Source: Cycas panzhihuaensis (Eukaryota; Cycadophyta). From it: a stretch of 64,000 nt of DNA. Positions 26,509 to 37,625 of this stretch are shown here, piece after piece; within the stretch, counting starts at the first letter, position 1, and each line of letters starts with the position of its first letter. Where the stretch lies: positions 69,199,741 to 69,263,740 of the forward strand of contig CM041465.1 of assembly GCA_023213395.1 (NCBI GenBank). The letters are read 5' to 3'. The notes under the pieces are model-generated. The model was not told where the DNA came from, searched no databases, and saw nothing but the letters and a program-made list of their open reading frames with translations. The position numbers and the translations under genes are program-made.

Positions 26509-26834
26509 TGATATAAATTTCATTTATATTTTATAAAGTGCAATATTTATAATAAGCACTTTATGTTGAGTTAACTAATAGGAGAATTAGTTACTCTTAC
26601 ATAACTTCCTCAACACCTCAATTCTCTCCTTAAATCAAGGAGTGAATTATTATCCTTTGAAAAATTTTAAACTATATGTTTGAAAAGTAATTGCATTAGA
26701 TTCTCTTGAGGAGCTAGAGCATGTGTTAGAGGTGATATAATTCAAATTATTTTTCATTAATTTAATTACTATAATCTCTTCATTCACTCTTGCTCTTATT
26801 TCTAAATTTCATTGTACTCTTAATTTTTCTAACA
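26509..26834 (+). repeat. Element G 3' LTR
   Basis: Starts TGATATAAATTTC, ends CTAACA; aligned with the copy at 23646. Confidence 0.85.
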
Positions 26835-27084
26835 AGTATGTGTGTGTGTTCATCCATTAATAGACATCAAGCAAGCCATCAATCAATAATATTATAAACA
26901 CTAGGAAAGATTACTAGTAAACATATTTCCATACCAATTGATTTAGACAATAGTCATAATTTCCTAAATTCCTAAATTATGGAAAACCACAAGTTAAAGA
27001 CTTAAAATCATAAGACCACACGAAATACACATATAATGAATATGATTTTTTTTTTTAAATGATAGAATCTATCCAAAACTATGA

Positions 27085-29230
27085 ATTAAAGTGTGAAGGA
27101 TGGAACACCTATGTTACTTTCTAATTATTACAACTTAGAGATTATAATTCTATAATAGGTTTTGAATGGTTGGAGAAATATTAAGTTAAGATAGATTATT
27201 CTAACAATATAGTAGAGTGCCTTATTGATAATAACCAACCTAAACTCATCCAAGAAAAGAAACTTCTAATCATCATCTAGCAAACATCAACTACATAAGA
27301 GAAAAAGAGATTTTGAAAAGACTATCAAGCTTATGTAACTCATGTTAATATAGAAGATAGTTATAAAGGAATGAAACTTAAGAACTATCCCATGATGAAA
27401 GAATTTGTTGATGTATTTCTTAAAGAACTATTAGATTTATTACCAAAGAGGGATGTAGATTATATAATTGAGTTGATTCTAAGAATTGAACCACTTTACA
27501 AAATACCATATCACATGGTTAACACTTGAGTTAGCAAAACTAAAGATGTAGCTATAAGAACTATTTACTCAAGGTTTTATTAAACACGACATATCACAAT
27601 GAGGAGTGCTAGTCTTATTTATGAGAAAGAATGATGGAACATTATAACTATATATTGATTATAGACAATTAAATAAGGCAATAGTAAAGAGCAAATACCC
27701 ATTACCAAGAATCAAGGATTTATTCAACCAAATAAAAGAATCTAAGTTATTTTTAAAGATTGATTTGAGGCCAGGTTGCTATCATATTTAAATAAAGGAA
27801 TATGAGATATTCAAAATAGCCATTAGAATAAGATATAAACATTATGAGTTCATGGTAATGTCATTTATCTTTTGCAATGCTCTAACAATTTTCATGTATC
27901 TAATGAATATCATGTTTAGAAAGTATCTAGATTAATTTATCATAAAATTTATAGATGACATCATGATTTATTCATATTTTAAGGAAGAACATAAAGAACA
28001 CTTGAGGATCATGTTGTAAATTTTGAGAGAGCACAAGCTTCATGTGAAGTTAAATAAATATGATTTCTATAAAGAATAAATATAATATTTGGGACACATC
28101 ATTTTATAAGATGGATTTTGTTTGATCTATAGAAAATCATTACAATCATAGAATGGCCAACACCAAAGAATGTAACTAAAGTAAGAAGCTTTATGGGATT
28201 AGTAAGATATTACTATAGATATCTAGTAGGATTCTAAAAAATAACATGTATTATCACTTCACTATAGAAAAAGAGAATGAAGTTTGAATGGATTAAAAAA
28301 TATAAACAAAGATTTCAATAATTGAAGAAGCCACTTGCCATTACACCAACACTCATAATACCTGATCTAAATGTAGAGTATGTGGTATACAAAAATACAT
28401 ACATAGAAGGCTTTAGAGTAGTACTTATATAAAATGAGAGAGTGATTTTTTATAAATCACAAAAGTTGAAATGTTGAGAGAAGAACTACCCAACACATGA
28501 TTTGGATCTTGTAGTAATCATGGACTCTTTAAAAGCATAGAGATATTATCTGCTCAAAAAAAAAAAATTGAAACTCAAAATAGACTCTGATAGCTTGAAG
28601 CACATCATCCCATAGTCATAATTCAATACTAGACAAAGGACATAGATGGAGTACTTATGAGTATGATTTCCAATTACAACATGTAAAGGGAAATTAAAAT
28701 AAGGTATTATATGCTCTTAGTCTAAGAAGGTATATTACTTCAATAAGTATTCTTGAGTTAGATTTAAAGGAATCCATAAGGAAAAAAAAATGTGATGATG
28801 GATTGTGTAAAGAGATGTAGGATTTCCTAGAAAAGAAGAATAAATTAGAACTAGTAGATGCCAAACTATTTCATAAGTATGGAGATTACAAAACAAAAAA
28901 TTATAGACTTCTCTTATTCCAAAAATATATTTATATGCCATACAATATAGAAATTTAAACACTAATCATTAAATAAGCATATTGTACTTCTTGTGCAAGG
29001 CATTCAAATTATTAAAAGACCTGCATTATTGTCAAAAGATATTTCTTTTTGTGAAGTATGTAGAAAGACATAATGGAATATGTTAAAAAGGATTTATAAT
29101 GCCAAATGGTAAAAGAAGAATATATATATCTAGTTAGACTATTATAGCCATTAGAGGTTCCCAAATAGAAGTGGAAATTCATTTTGATAGTTTTTTTTTT
29201 ATAATTAAAATCTTTGTAAAGTGGGATTGG
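27085..29230 (+). pseudogene. Element F: decayed chromovirus-type Ty3/gypsy pol
   Basis: The order is: protease C-terminus (about 27145, Y-N-S-I-I-G-F-E-W-L), the leader to RT (about 27390-27500), RT (about 27540-28250), RNase H tether region (about 28340-28720) and integrase start (about 28980-29230). RT keeps [18 protein letters not shown] and the catalytic F-I-D-D-I-M-I-Y-S, the form found in chromoviruses and different from the FLDDW of B2 and C. After RT, a G-L-V-R-Y-Y-Y-R-Y block is clear. Integrase retains a P-L-E-V-P-K-x-K-W patch and is then lost. Stops are frequent. No LTR could be matched, and it may have been truncated before the right neighbour landed. Confidence 0.8.
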
Positions 29231-29815
29231 CCCTTTGATGTAAGGCACAATGGGATAGGGGGAACTATTCCATAAAAATCACCGAAGACTTATATTTAGA
29301 CTTTCCTGCTTCAAAGACACCAACAACAAACAACTTCATACCCTCTAAAAGCATGAGAGGATACAATAGTCTAGAAAACATAAAATTTGGGACCATAAAA
29401 CCCTAAGAATATTAGTATGATTTACATCAAGGCTACCCTGAATTCAGTGAAATCTCAAGCTTTATTTGAGAAGCCATTACACATCCATAAAAAAATCTCA
29501 CTGATTGACCAAAAGGATTTGTATACCAGACCACTAGCCAAGGACACCTTAAATTCTAAATAATATAATGCATGCCCATGTTAATGGAAATATGCCACCA
29601 ATCCATGTCATGATGGAGATCCTTTCACACCAACCCAAATAATTTAACACATAGTGAATGCACTTTGCACCCATCTTGGAATGCTCAATCTAGCTTGCAC
29701 CACACCCAAGCTTGAAAGGGATTAAAATAAACCCCTAACCCTTTGCATGCATTAACAAGCTATACTCCAGGGATCTATAGGCCAAAACCAAATTAAATCT
29801 CTCTCTAGTGAAACT
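29231..29815. other. No recognised content
   Basis: Between the end of element F and the target duplication of D I see no domain, RNA gene or repeat with a partner in this window. Confidence 0.5.
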
Positions 29816-29820
29816 TCATT
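29816..29820. other. Target site duplication of element D (TCATT), left copy
   Basis: TCATT here and TCATT at 55014-55018 flank D exactly, 25.2 kb apart. Confidence 0.9.
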
Positions 29821-30213
29821 TGTTAGATTTTAATATGGAAAGTATTCAACTCCAACAATATCGAACAATATCAATGAATAAAGTAATGCTTGTATTAACA
29901 TAACACAAAGATATTATATCATAACATTGATATACCATAGACTCAACATGAGTCCTAAGGATGACAGTTACTCCATACACTACCTCGACCACCTTTATAT
30001 ACCAAATAGGTGGGAGGATATACAAGAGAAGTAATGCATATGGGACAATTACCTTTAACTTAACCAATGTCACTTTACCAACTAATGACCTTCTAATTTT
30101 CCACACAATATTATTATAAGGTATGACTCCTAGACCTTAATACTTAGGACTATGACTATTGACTCTAAGACACTTTACTTAGACACACATACACTAAATA
30201 TTATATTCTAACA
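29821..30213 (-). repeat. Element D 3' LTR
   Basis: TGTTAG...CTAACA ends. By eye about 31 of 393 positions differ from the other copy, without gaps. Open frames inside it (29846-30106 and the matching 54646-54906) are fortuitous. Confidence 0.95.
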
Positions 30214-30226
30214 CTTCCCCTTAATG
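30214..30226 (-). other. Element D polypurine tract
   Basis: CATTAAGGGGAAG on the minus strand, directly before the 3' LTR. Confidence 0.8.
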
Positions 30227-30299
30227 TTTAATGTTTAGACTACAAAAACTGAGGAAAACATGACACCTAGTACTAAGGACTAACAAGACTGACATAGGA

Positions 30300-30999
30300 C
30301 TTGACTTTGAAGTGTTGTTTGAATTTCCATTTCCTGTGTCTTGGAATTTTTCTGAAGACAATGTTATAAGCCTTATCTTCAACCAAAATGTTGTAAAACC
30401 TATATGTCTTATCTGCTATGCTGCTTTCTATTTCCTATTTGACAAATCTTCCTGTGTGTTCTTGGTGAAGATATAGTGTTCCTCGATCAAATATGATTAT
30501 ATGTGATTTCGACCCCATGAAGTAAGTAGATTCTTTCTTATTTGTCTCCAAGTCTGTTAGGATGATTGACTTCTTGAGCCAATGATCACCCCCTTGAAAG
30601 GAAAGGAGTGACAGTGATCCATTTCCTAACTTTACATATTTAGATATGTATGCAGAACTAGCAAGATGTCTTATTTTCTCCATATTAGCCAAAAAATTCT
30701 TTGTACCATGTATGATGAAAAATTTCATAATGATTACAAACACATATTTTCTTATTAAGGCTATACAAAGATGGAACATTATTTTGACATGATTGAACTT
30801 CATAATTAAGTAGCCTACCCAAAACATACGATAATTGTGATAGACAAGATTTTGATCATATAATATTTTTGCTTATGTTCCTTCTTTCTTTAAAGAAACT
30901 TTCTAGAGTTGTTGTAGGATATGTTGTCACAATTTTGATTCTTTCAAAGATGCAAATAGAAGATGTGACTGAGTTGAGAGGAATCATAGATAGTCTCCA
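30300..30999 (-). pseudogene. Unassigned coding-like region at the 3' end of D
   Basis: The longest open stretch is 30827-30435 (130 residues). Beyond its stop the reading continues in a coding-like way to about 30300. It has a hydrophobic N-terminal part and a C-terminal part with alternating charged and hydrophobic residues (around K-S-H-I-I-I-F-D-R-G-T-L-Y). I do not recognise a family. It lies downstream of gag where pol would normally be. It could be an accessory ORF, a second captured fragment, or chance. Confidence 0.35.
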
Positions 31000-31753
31000 A
31001 TACATTCATATCATTGTATGTCCTGATATCATTTGAATCCTAACTACCAATCTGTCAACATAAACTAGGACAATGTTTCTCATACCTTCTGCCAGGGTGC
31101 ATGTGTCTCCATGAAGAATTATCTGTAAAGGTTGGGGTTTAGGTTCTTCAACATTCACTCTTACATAAATCCCAGATGTGGACTTTCCTTTAATCTTGGT
31201 GAGGCTAAGGTCATTTGGTGAATTCAAATCTTCATTAGATTTTGAGCAAAGATCATCAGACTCCTGTCCATTTGCTTTAGGAATATCATTTGAGTCTATG
31301 TGAGGATTATCCTTACTAGAATCAGGCTAATTTTTTGCTTTCCTTTCTAGCTTCTTCCTTTGGTTCCTTGTCTTTTTTATACTCTTTTGTATTTCTTAAG
31401 GGCCTTTTTCAAATTTTACTAGCAGATTCCAAGCGTCTTTAGCTGAGTCGATATTTTGAAGAGTTTGGACAAGGAAGTGTTATGAAGGATGAAGGTTCTC
31501 TTTGTCGAAAGCTGCAACCATTGCATCAACGGCTACCCTATTTTTCTTTTTGAAGATTACCTCCCCTTTTTCATTAATTAAAACTCTTCCAAGCATAATG
31601 TTCCATAATCCTTTTATTCTAAAGACACATTCCATCTTGATTTTCCATATTCAAAAATTAATTCCAACATATTTAGGTAAAACTATATTGGCGTCTGTTA
31701 CCCAAAACTCCTTTTTCTCTGCTACAAAGGTAATAACTTCAATTAACTCCATA
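31000..31753 (-). pseudogene. gag: Element D gag (copia, UBN2/DUF4219-type)
   Basis: The likely start is the ATG complementary to 31751-31753 (Met-Glu-Leu-Ile-Glu-Val). The translation has an N-terminal V-G-I-N-F-x-I-W-K-I-K-M block at about 31670 (copia Gags have G-x-N-[FY]-x-x-W-K at this place), R-I-K-G-L-W about ten residues later, and Q-T-L-Q-N-I-D-S-A-K-D-A-W-N-L-L at about 31460-31420, the UBN2 signature. A Lys/Arg-rich stretch and an Asp/Asn/Ser-rich stretch follow. No zinc knuckle is visible. At least three in-frame stops are present, all one C-to-T or G-to-A step from a sense codon. It would supply, or compete for, the particle shell. Confidence 0.75.
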
Positions 31754-32554
31754 TTGTGGGATTGAGAAAATTACTTAAGGATTATGTATTCATTCAACAT
31801 AGCTAGTCAAAGCCACAGACCAAGGCTTGCCTTCTTTCTTGCAACTCAAGTATTTCTGTTAAATAACCTATCCTTCTTACCCTATTGTCAATCAATGGCA
31901 CTGTTAACTATACTCCAAAATTTTGCCTTACTCGCTTATTGATTTCTCTCAGTAGAAAAATAATTACCTTATGTCATTATTAAGGTAATATTTTATTACC
32001 ACTAACAAAATCACCTTGAGAAAAAGACTCATAGAGGAATTCACTTAATAGGCCAATACCAAGGGCAATAACAAAATTAAATACCTATATGCCAATTGAG
32101 CCTTAATGTCTTAATTATGAAAAAGAACGAAGTTCTCCTTGTGGACCTTTGAGGAAAAAAAGGTGGAGTAGTAGTAAGAAACCTTAACTATGTAGGTAAG
32201 GCTGCAGCGAAGGACTCATGTTTGCCGATCGATCTCTTACAACTCAACTATTCTTTGATGTAGACTCATGACTCCTCATACAATGACCTCCATCTTGAGG
32301 GAAAAATAATAGTTCAATATGATTTCTCTGTTGCTGGCCAACTCCTCCTTAATGGCTAATATAGATGTCTCTGTGTATGGAGCTGAAAACTGCTACTACT
32401 CCAAGTAGGGTGATGCCTTTCCATTTTAGGCTAGCAAGAGTGATTATTTTTCTTCATCTGGCAACTATGAGTGACTAGGGATTACGTTCATAAAAATATC
32501 TAGACTGGCCTCTTATCAGTAGTCACCATTGCCAAGAAGTACCCACGTTGATCA
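31754..32554. other. Element D interior between gag and the ACR fragment
   Basis: I see no domain. On the minus strand it follows the end of the ACR frame, so it may include the 3' untranslated part of the captured gene and then the gag leader. Confidence 0.45.
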
Positions 32555-33180
32555 TGCTATCCTGTCATGGCTAAGAACTGTTCTAATTTGGACTTGGACA
32601 AATTACTAAATAAGAAGTGGCTTGTAGGATCCTTGGAAGGCGAGGTTTCTTTCACTTGCAAAATCATTCAATGAACAGCTTCTACAGTTTTGGAATCAAC
32701 ATGACTCCCAATTGCATTAATTATGTAAAGCACATTGACTGCCTTATCTCCCCTGGTTGTGACTTTCGCTCTGGCCACTAACAAACCATTCTCACGAAAT
32801 ATGTGATTCACATCAGACAGAAGCTAAACTCTATTGCTAGTGCAAAGCTCAAGTCTCAGGCCCTTTGAGATTATTCGTTCTATAGCTACCTCCAGACATT
32901 GAATCACTTGTTGCCTCTCTACTTTAGAGTTGACAGGGCATCAGTTCGTGCATCTAATGTAGTATTCCTAATAGGCTTATGGGCCTTCAGAATCTAAAGT
33001 GGCATGAAAAATAACATTTTGAATATCTATAAGGGTGCAAATAGTATTGAAAAAAAGCTTTGGCCTACCTTTGCACTAAACATTAACCACAGAATACCCT
33101 TTCTAGAGATAGTTATATACAATTGCTAGAGGCTTGGCATTTTCATTAAGAGGCATCACTTATTATGGTTAATTCACACA
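32555..33180 (-). pseudogene. ACT-domain-repeat (ACR) protein fragment inside element D
   Basis: One minus-strand frame runs about 200 codons with stops but no frameshift and matches the C-terminal half of plant ACR proteins. The order is: K-G-Y-S-V-V-N-V, then C-K-G-R-P-K-L-F-F-N-T-I-C-T-L (start of the third ACT domain), [26 protein letters not shown] (start of the fourth), S-D-V-N-H-I-F-R-E-N-G-L, then V-N-V-L-Y-I and V-D-S-K-T-V-E-A. It ends in S-H-F-L-F-S-N-L, equivalent to the conserved ACR C-terminus. ACR proteins are thought to sense small molecules, probably amino acids. Seven or so stops are single-step C-to-T or G-to-A. It reads in the same sense as D. Confidence 0.88.
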
Positions 33181-33643
33181 GTCCACCTATTCATACCATT
33201 GAACCACAATAGAGCCATCGCCAACAACTCAAAGGAGTCAAGCAATTTGGGTCATTAATAACACAGTCTATAGATAATTTCTTTGGCAGACCTAGAAGCC
33301 AATCTGCATAACCATTGTATGGGAGCCTTTTATACCTAGATGAATTACAACCTCCAATTGTTGGGGAGTGATCACATAAATATATCTACTGATCAAATGC
33401 TCATGGCAGCTACTTCACCATCCATATCCCAACAACAACTCCTTTATCAACCTACTGATGATATGTGAGGACCTTCAATGTGTCAACCGAACCAATACTT
33501 TTGGATCCACTAACTAACTAGCATTTATGTAGGTTGTTTTGTATTCTGGATTACAACCACTGATCTTGCAATAGGGTGATGACAATGGTGGATTTATAAG
33601 TTTGAACGATGATAATTATCATGTATCAACTCACAACTATGAA
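33181..33643 (-). pseudogene. Possible N-terminal continuation of the ACR fragment
   Basis: Weak patches in shifting frames recall the first two ACT domains: an I-N-P-P patch near 33590, a K-V-L-T followed by a G-x-W-M patch near 33470, and D-C-V-I-N-D-P near 33270. If real, the copy is intronless and about 1.05 kb long, shorter than a full ACR coding region, with internal loss. The B2 insertion cuts it at 33648. Confidence 0.4.
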
Positions 33644-33648
33644 GGCAC
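33644..33648. other. Imperfect target duplication of B2 (GGCAC), left copy
   Basis: GGCAC here, TGCAC at 43373-43377; one mismatch. The LTR start that gives this duplication (TCTGTG/TGTGTT) agrees with the TGTGTG start of the element A LTR. Confidence 0.6.
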
Positions 33649-34252
33649 TCTGTGCAGGTAAAAGTAGTTAATTTTATTACAACAATCGCTATGTAATCGC
33701 TACGTTGCTACTACAATCGCATGTACGCTACGATGCTACTACAATCGCTGTGGTCACACAGATCGCAAACTACAACAAGGCTACTATGGGATTGCTACAA
33801 TGTGCTACAGACTGCTACAGGCATACAACTACTACTGGTCATATAACTACTACAGAGGTGCTACACAAAGCAACTGCTACTCGAGTGCGATAACTGCTAC
33901 CTAGGTGTTATTCGGGCAGAATATGGGTCAGTCCGGGTAGCAGGCAGGCCAATGACAGTTATAAAGAAATAAGTTATTAGTTAGAAAACAGTTATGTAAC
34001 TCACATATATTATATATAAGAGTTAGAACCACGATGTACGGAATGATCCAGTCTGCATGCATGTATTGTATTAGTGCTACGCCATGTGTTAGGGCAACCA
34101 ATTGTACTATTCCAGCAGGCGTTTGGTTATGAGAGGACCAGACACAGTGCCATGTTTTGAATAAAAGTAATTCTGAATGATTTTACCCCCCAAAGTGTGT
34201 GTCTTTTTCTTCTGAATTTCTGTATGCTAATAGTATGATGAAGGCGCGCACA
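33649..34252 (+). repeat. B2 5' LTR with promoter and poly(A) signal
   Basis: Ends GCGCACA before the primer site. A TATA-like ATATATTATATATAAG lies at about 34003-34018 and AATAAA at 34161-34166. The first about 250 bases are an irregular CTAC/ATCGC-rich array that does not match the array in the other LTR, while the last about 350 bases do. Confidence 0.9.
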
Positions 34253-34255
34253 TCT

Positions 34256-34274
34256 TGGTTCCGTTGCCGGATTC
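34256..34274 (+). other. B2 primer binding site (tRNA-Asp type)
   Basis: TGGTTCCGTTGCCGGATTC three bases after the LTR. It differs from the textbook TGGCGCCGTTGCCGG mainly at the fourth and fifth bases. Confidence 0.8.
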
Positions 34275-34316
34275 CTAATAGAAATATGATGAAACGCTAA
34301 AAACTAGAGGCCGCTT

Positions 34317-36802
34317 ATGCCACCTAAGGTCAACTCGCTGAAGAAGATAGAGATGCGGGATGAAAGAAGCCAATGTTGGGACGTGGAGAAGAGCCAGGAA
34401 GGCGCGCGAAGACCCAGGGAACCAATAGAGAAAAAACTGGTTAAAAAGCAAAGTTGGAAGGGGCTGCAAGAAGAAAGCCAGACCCTAGTAGCACCGGTAG
34501 AATGTAATAAGGACAAGGAGCCCCAAGAAGACAGGAGTTAGCCAAAGGAGGAAAAAGGAGGCAGAATTCTTAACGAAAAAGAAGAGCCAAACCAAGTAGA
34601 AAAAGAAGACTGGGAAGATAGAAACCTGTAAAATCTTGAAGATAATCAAGTACGGGAAAATTTAAAAATAATTCAAAATTTAAAGCAAAAATAAATAGTT
34701 GATTTAGGGCAGCAAACCCAACAAGGGTTGCACCAAGTAGACACAGAAAAATTGCTGAAAAATTAGCACGAAGAAGGGCGGCAAACCCAACAAGGGTTGC
34801 GCCAAGAAGACATTGAAATTTTGCTGAAAAATCAGCATGAAGAAGGGCGACAAACCCAGCAAGGGTTGTGCCAAGAAGAGGCTGAAAATTTACTGGAAAC
34901 ACAACAAGAAGAATGATGGCAAACCCATAAAATATTGCAGCCAGAAGAAGTTGAAAATCTACTGAAAATTCAGCAAGTAGTAGACCGATGAACCCAGTAA
35001 GGGTTGCGCCTTAAAGAAGACACAGATAGGTGGAATGATCAACAGAAGAACTGTGTAGAATTACTGTTAAATCTTGAAAATTCACAGAAAATATTGAATA
35101 ATAAAGAATTGCCAAGGTATAAGGAAATATTTCAGGAGGACTTGAATCCCAAAGATAAGCAGGAATTAACAAACAAGCAAAGAGGAGGTATGCAGACTGA
35201 TATAAGGGAAGAAAATTTGTTAAAATTGGAAGATACAACACCACCTCAGTAGGGTGGGATTGTTATATTCTTCAGGTAAAAGAAGATCACTCTCATGTAT
35301 TAAACCCATTGTATAGAATGACTCGTATGTTCACAGGGACATCATTCATTGAAGAGAGCCCAGAAAGTGCAACATTGAAACAAGAGGGAAGCGAGGAAGA
35401 ATTGAACATAATCGAACTAGCAAGACCATAATCTTCAAGTCCAAGAATAATGCCACAAGGAAGTGGAGGAAGCCAAATAATTTCTCCATATGTAGTAGTA
35501 CAAAATGATGCCATGTTTGGACATCTTCAGTTTGATGGTTCTGGAGACCCTGGAGATCATTTGGCTTTGTTCTCCAATATGTTAAAAATCAAGAAAATTA
35601 AAGACCCAGAAGAAATCAAAGCTAGATTCTTTTCCACATCAGGGGAACAAAGAATTGCATGGTACCAATATGTTGCAAGAGCAAATCGCAGTTGGGAAGC
35701 AGTTCAAACAAAATTTCTGGATAGATTTCAAAGGTTATGAGATCCAATGGCGGTGTTTCATGCCCTAGAAGAAATCAGGCAAATTCCAGGTGAATCAGTT
35801 AATGACTTTGATGGTAGATTAAGGATTATATTAAATAAAATGGATCCTCTTGTTCCAATTAATCCAATGCTGTCACTCAAATATTTTGTACAAGGTTTAT
35901 TACCTCACTTCAAGGAAAAAATCATGTTTCATCCTTTAAATAATTATGAGCAAGTTAAAGAATTAGCGTTATGATTTGAAAATCACATGAGGACATCATA
36001 TAGTGGAATCCAAAATTCTGGGCAAACATCCTTATGGTCCACAAATCTAGAAATTGAAAAGCTGAGAAAGGAACTGGAAATGTCAAACAATGAGCCTTTA
36101 TGATGCCTCTCAAAATCAAGAAATGAAGAGATTGAAAAGTTAAGAACTGAAATAGCTAAATTAAAATTGGGAAAATCACGAGAGAACGTATGGTGCCCAC
36201 CCCCTTGCGGACAATAGGGTCATTTTAAAAATGAACATTAGCAAAGACAGAAAAAATAGTGTGAAATCTGTAAAAGGGAAAACCATAACACATGGGAATG
36301 TTATTACAGAACTCCACCAAGAGAATCCTTTTACCAGAACAAGGAAAATTCTTCCTTTAAGCAATATAAAGGGAAGACAAAACCAGTCTGCTGCCATATG
36401 TGCTCAAGATGGGGACATTTCAGGATAGACTGTCCATTAGAGAAACAGGGAAAGGATTATATCTATGAGGAATGTGGCCCAGCAGACCATGAATGGGTGA
36501 ATTGTCTAGAGAATCATGGTCTCAAAATACAAACTTCAAATCTGGCTACAAAAATTCTAGATAAGGAAAAGCCAGTATATATTCAGACGAGAAGCGGAAA
36601 AGCCACAAACATAACAAACAATGCAAATTTTCTAGACCCAGTGGTGGAAAAGCAGAGACTGCAAGAAGCTGTTGATGCAATACAAGAGGCAACAAGGACA
36701 GTACAATTGGATGAGATGGAACAAGCAAATCGATTTAAAGGAAAAGTATACCAAAGAAGATCATTAGCACACGAAGAGCAAAACCCTTGGCAAAAATTGT
36801 AA
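34317..36802 (+). pseudogene. gag: B2 gag: repeat-bearing N-terminus, capsid, four-knuckle array
   Basis: Start ATG 34317 (Met-Pro-Pro-Lys-Val). The N-terminus is Lys/Glu-rich, then five 23-residue repeats (34707-35051). A frame change lies between 35252 and 35290. The capsid domain follows at about 35490-35974 (VVQNDAMFGHLQFDG, W-Y-Q-Y-V-A, IPGESVNDFDGRL). The C-terminus holds a zinc-knuckle array: a degenerate one near 36195, an intact CX2CX4HX4C at about 36258-36299, a second intact one at about 36390-36431, and one with the first Cys changed to Tyr at about 36462-36503. Stops replace Trp/Gln/Arg codons. The particle shell and RNA packaging would depend on this protein. Confidence 0.88.
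34707..35051 (+). repeat. Five 69-bp (23-codon) tandem repeats in B2 gag
   Basis: Units start at 34707, 34776, 34845, 34914 and 34983, all exactly 69 bases apart and therefore in frame. The third reads G-R-Q-T-Q-Q-G-L-C-Q-E-E-A-E-N-L-L-E then Thr-Gln-Gln-Glu-Glu. Glu/Gln/Leu spacing suggests a helical rod or coiled coil. Confidence 0.93.
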
Positions 36803-36820
36803 ATTGTAAAGGAGCTGCTA

Positions 36821-37465
36821 ATGGAATCAGATATATCTATTCATATATCTGTGATTTTTAAATGGTGGGAAGCTGGTTATTTTCTGTATCATATGGAAAA
36901 ACCAGTCTTAAGAACAATGAAGACGAATGCAATTGACCCACGAGTTCCAATGGTGTTGTTGGGAACCTTGATTTGCAAAACAGTGGTGGATGAGGGATCA
37001 TGAGTAAATGTACTTCCTGAATCTTCATGGATCTCTTTAGGACGGCCAAAATTGGTTTCCCTAGATTATATAATTCGGTTAGCTAACCAACTACAGGTTC
37101 GACCCATGGGGCCTCTGTTGAACATCCCAGTAACTGTAGCAGGAATTACAGTTCATCTGGATTTTGCAGTCATCAAAATGCAGGATCATAATAAAACATA
37201 TCCAACATTGCTAAGACGACCATGGTTGTTGGCAACAAAGGCTTTGCAAGATTGGGGAAGATTGACTTTTACCTTGTATTTTGTAGGAAAGAAAGTTGTA
37301 CTGCCTCAGTGTTCAGATGGATCACATGTTGAAAAAATAGAAGATGAAGACCAAATGTCCTCAACAACAACATCAACAGCTACGACAGTAAGTCCCTGTT
37401 CGGAGACAACATTCCAAGCATTAAAGACCCTACCACAAATTGCAAGTGAGACTTCATCTCGTTAG
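36821..37465 (+). pseudogene. B2 retropepsin domain
   Basis: In the same frame as the gag C-terminus. Active site at about 36984-37014 reads V-V-D-E-G-S-x-V-N-V-L-P, so the usual Ser/Thr of Asp-Ser/Thr-Gly is Glu and a stop follows three codons later. The element A copy keeps Asp-Ser-Gly at the same place, so these are later mutations. Downstream are I-S-L-G-R-P-K-L, R-L-A-N-Q-L-Q-V-R-P-M-G and L-L-R-R-P-W-L (the usual L-G-R-P-W-L). The protein would be inactive. Confidence 0.85.
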
Positions 37466-37625
37466 ATCAAGTTACACCCAATCGGCTTGGGAAGAAACCA
37501 AAGAATCCTCAAAATATTATATGATGGAATTGTGTCTGGATGAACCAAATAAAGGTAATAATGTATCATGGGATTCTAAAGAAGATGATGTAATTCTTCC
37601 CTTTAATAAAATATAAAATGATTGC

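Larger units (their letters stand above)
23646..26834 (+). mobile_element. Element G: internally deleted Ty1/copia derivative (3.2 kb)
   Basis: Two LTRs of about 325 bp flank an interior that begins with an initiator-Met primer site (TGGTATCAAAGC at 23970) and ends with a purine-rich GAGGAGGTG tract at about 26493. The interior holds a gag and, immediately after its zinc knuckle, the C-terminal part of RT and RNase H. Protease, integrase and most of RT are absent. I could not find a matching target duplication. Confidence 0.85.

Noticed and set aside
29846-30106. 86-codon ORF repeated at 54646-54906
   Set aside because: Both copies lie in the two LTRs of element D; conservation reflects the LTR and the protein matches nothing known.
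30435-31227. RT or integrase of element D
   Set aside because: I searched for D-D, H-H-C-C and G-Y-x-D motifs in this region and found none, so D is called non-autonomous.
34317-35252. A separate ORF1 upstream of gag in B2, as in Ogre elements
   Set aside because: In element A the Met-Pro-Pro-Arg start and the capsid are in the same frame, so the break in B2 looks like a private indel within one gag.
36546-36728. Antisense ORFs across gag, RT and integrase of B2 and C
   Set aside because: They are shadows of the plus-strand coding sequence.
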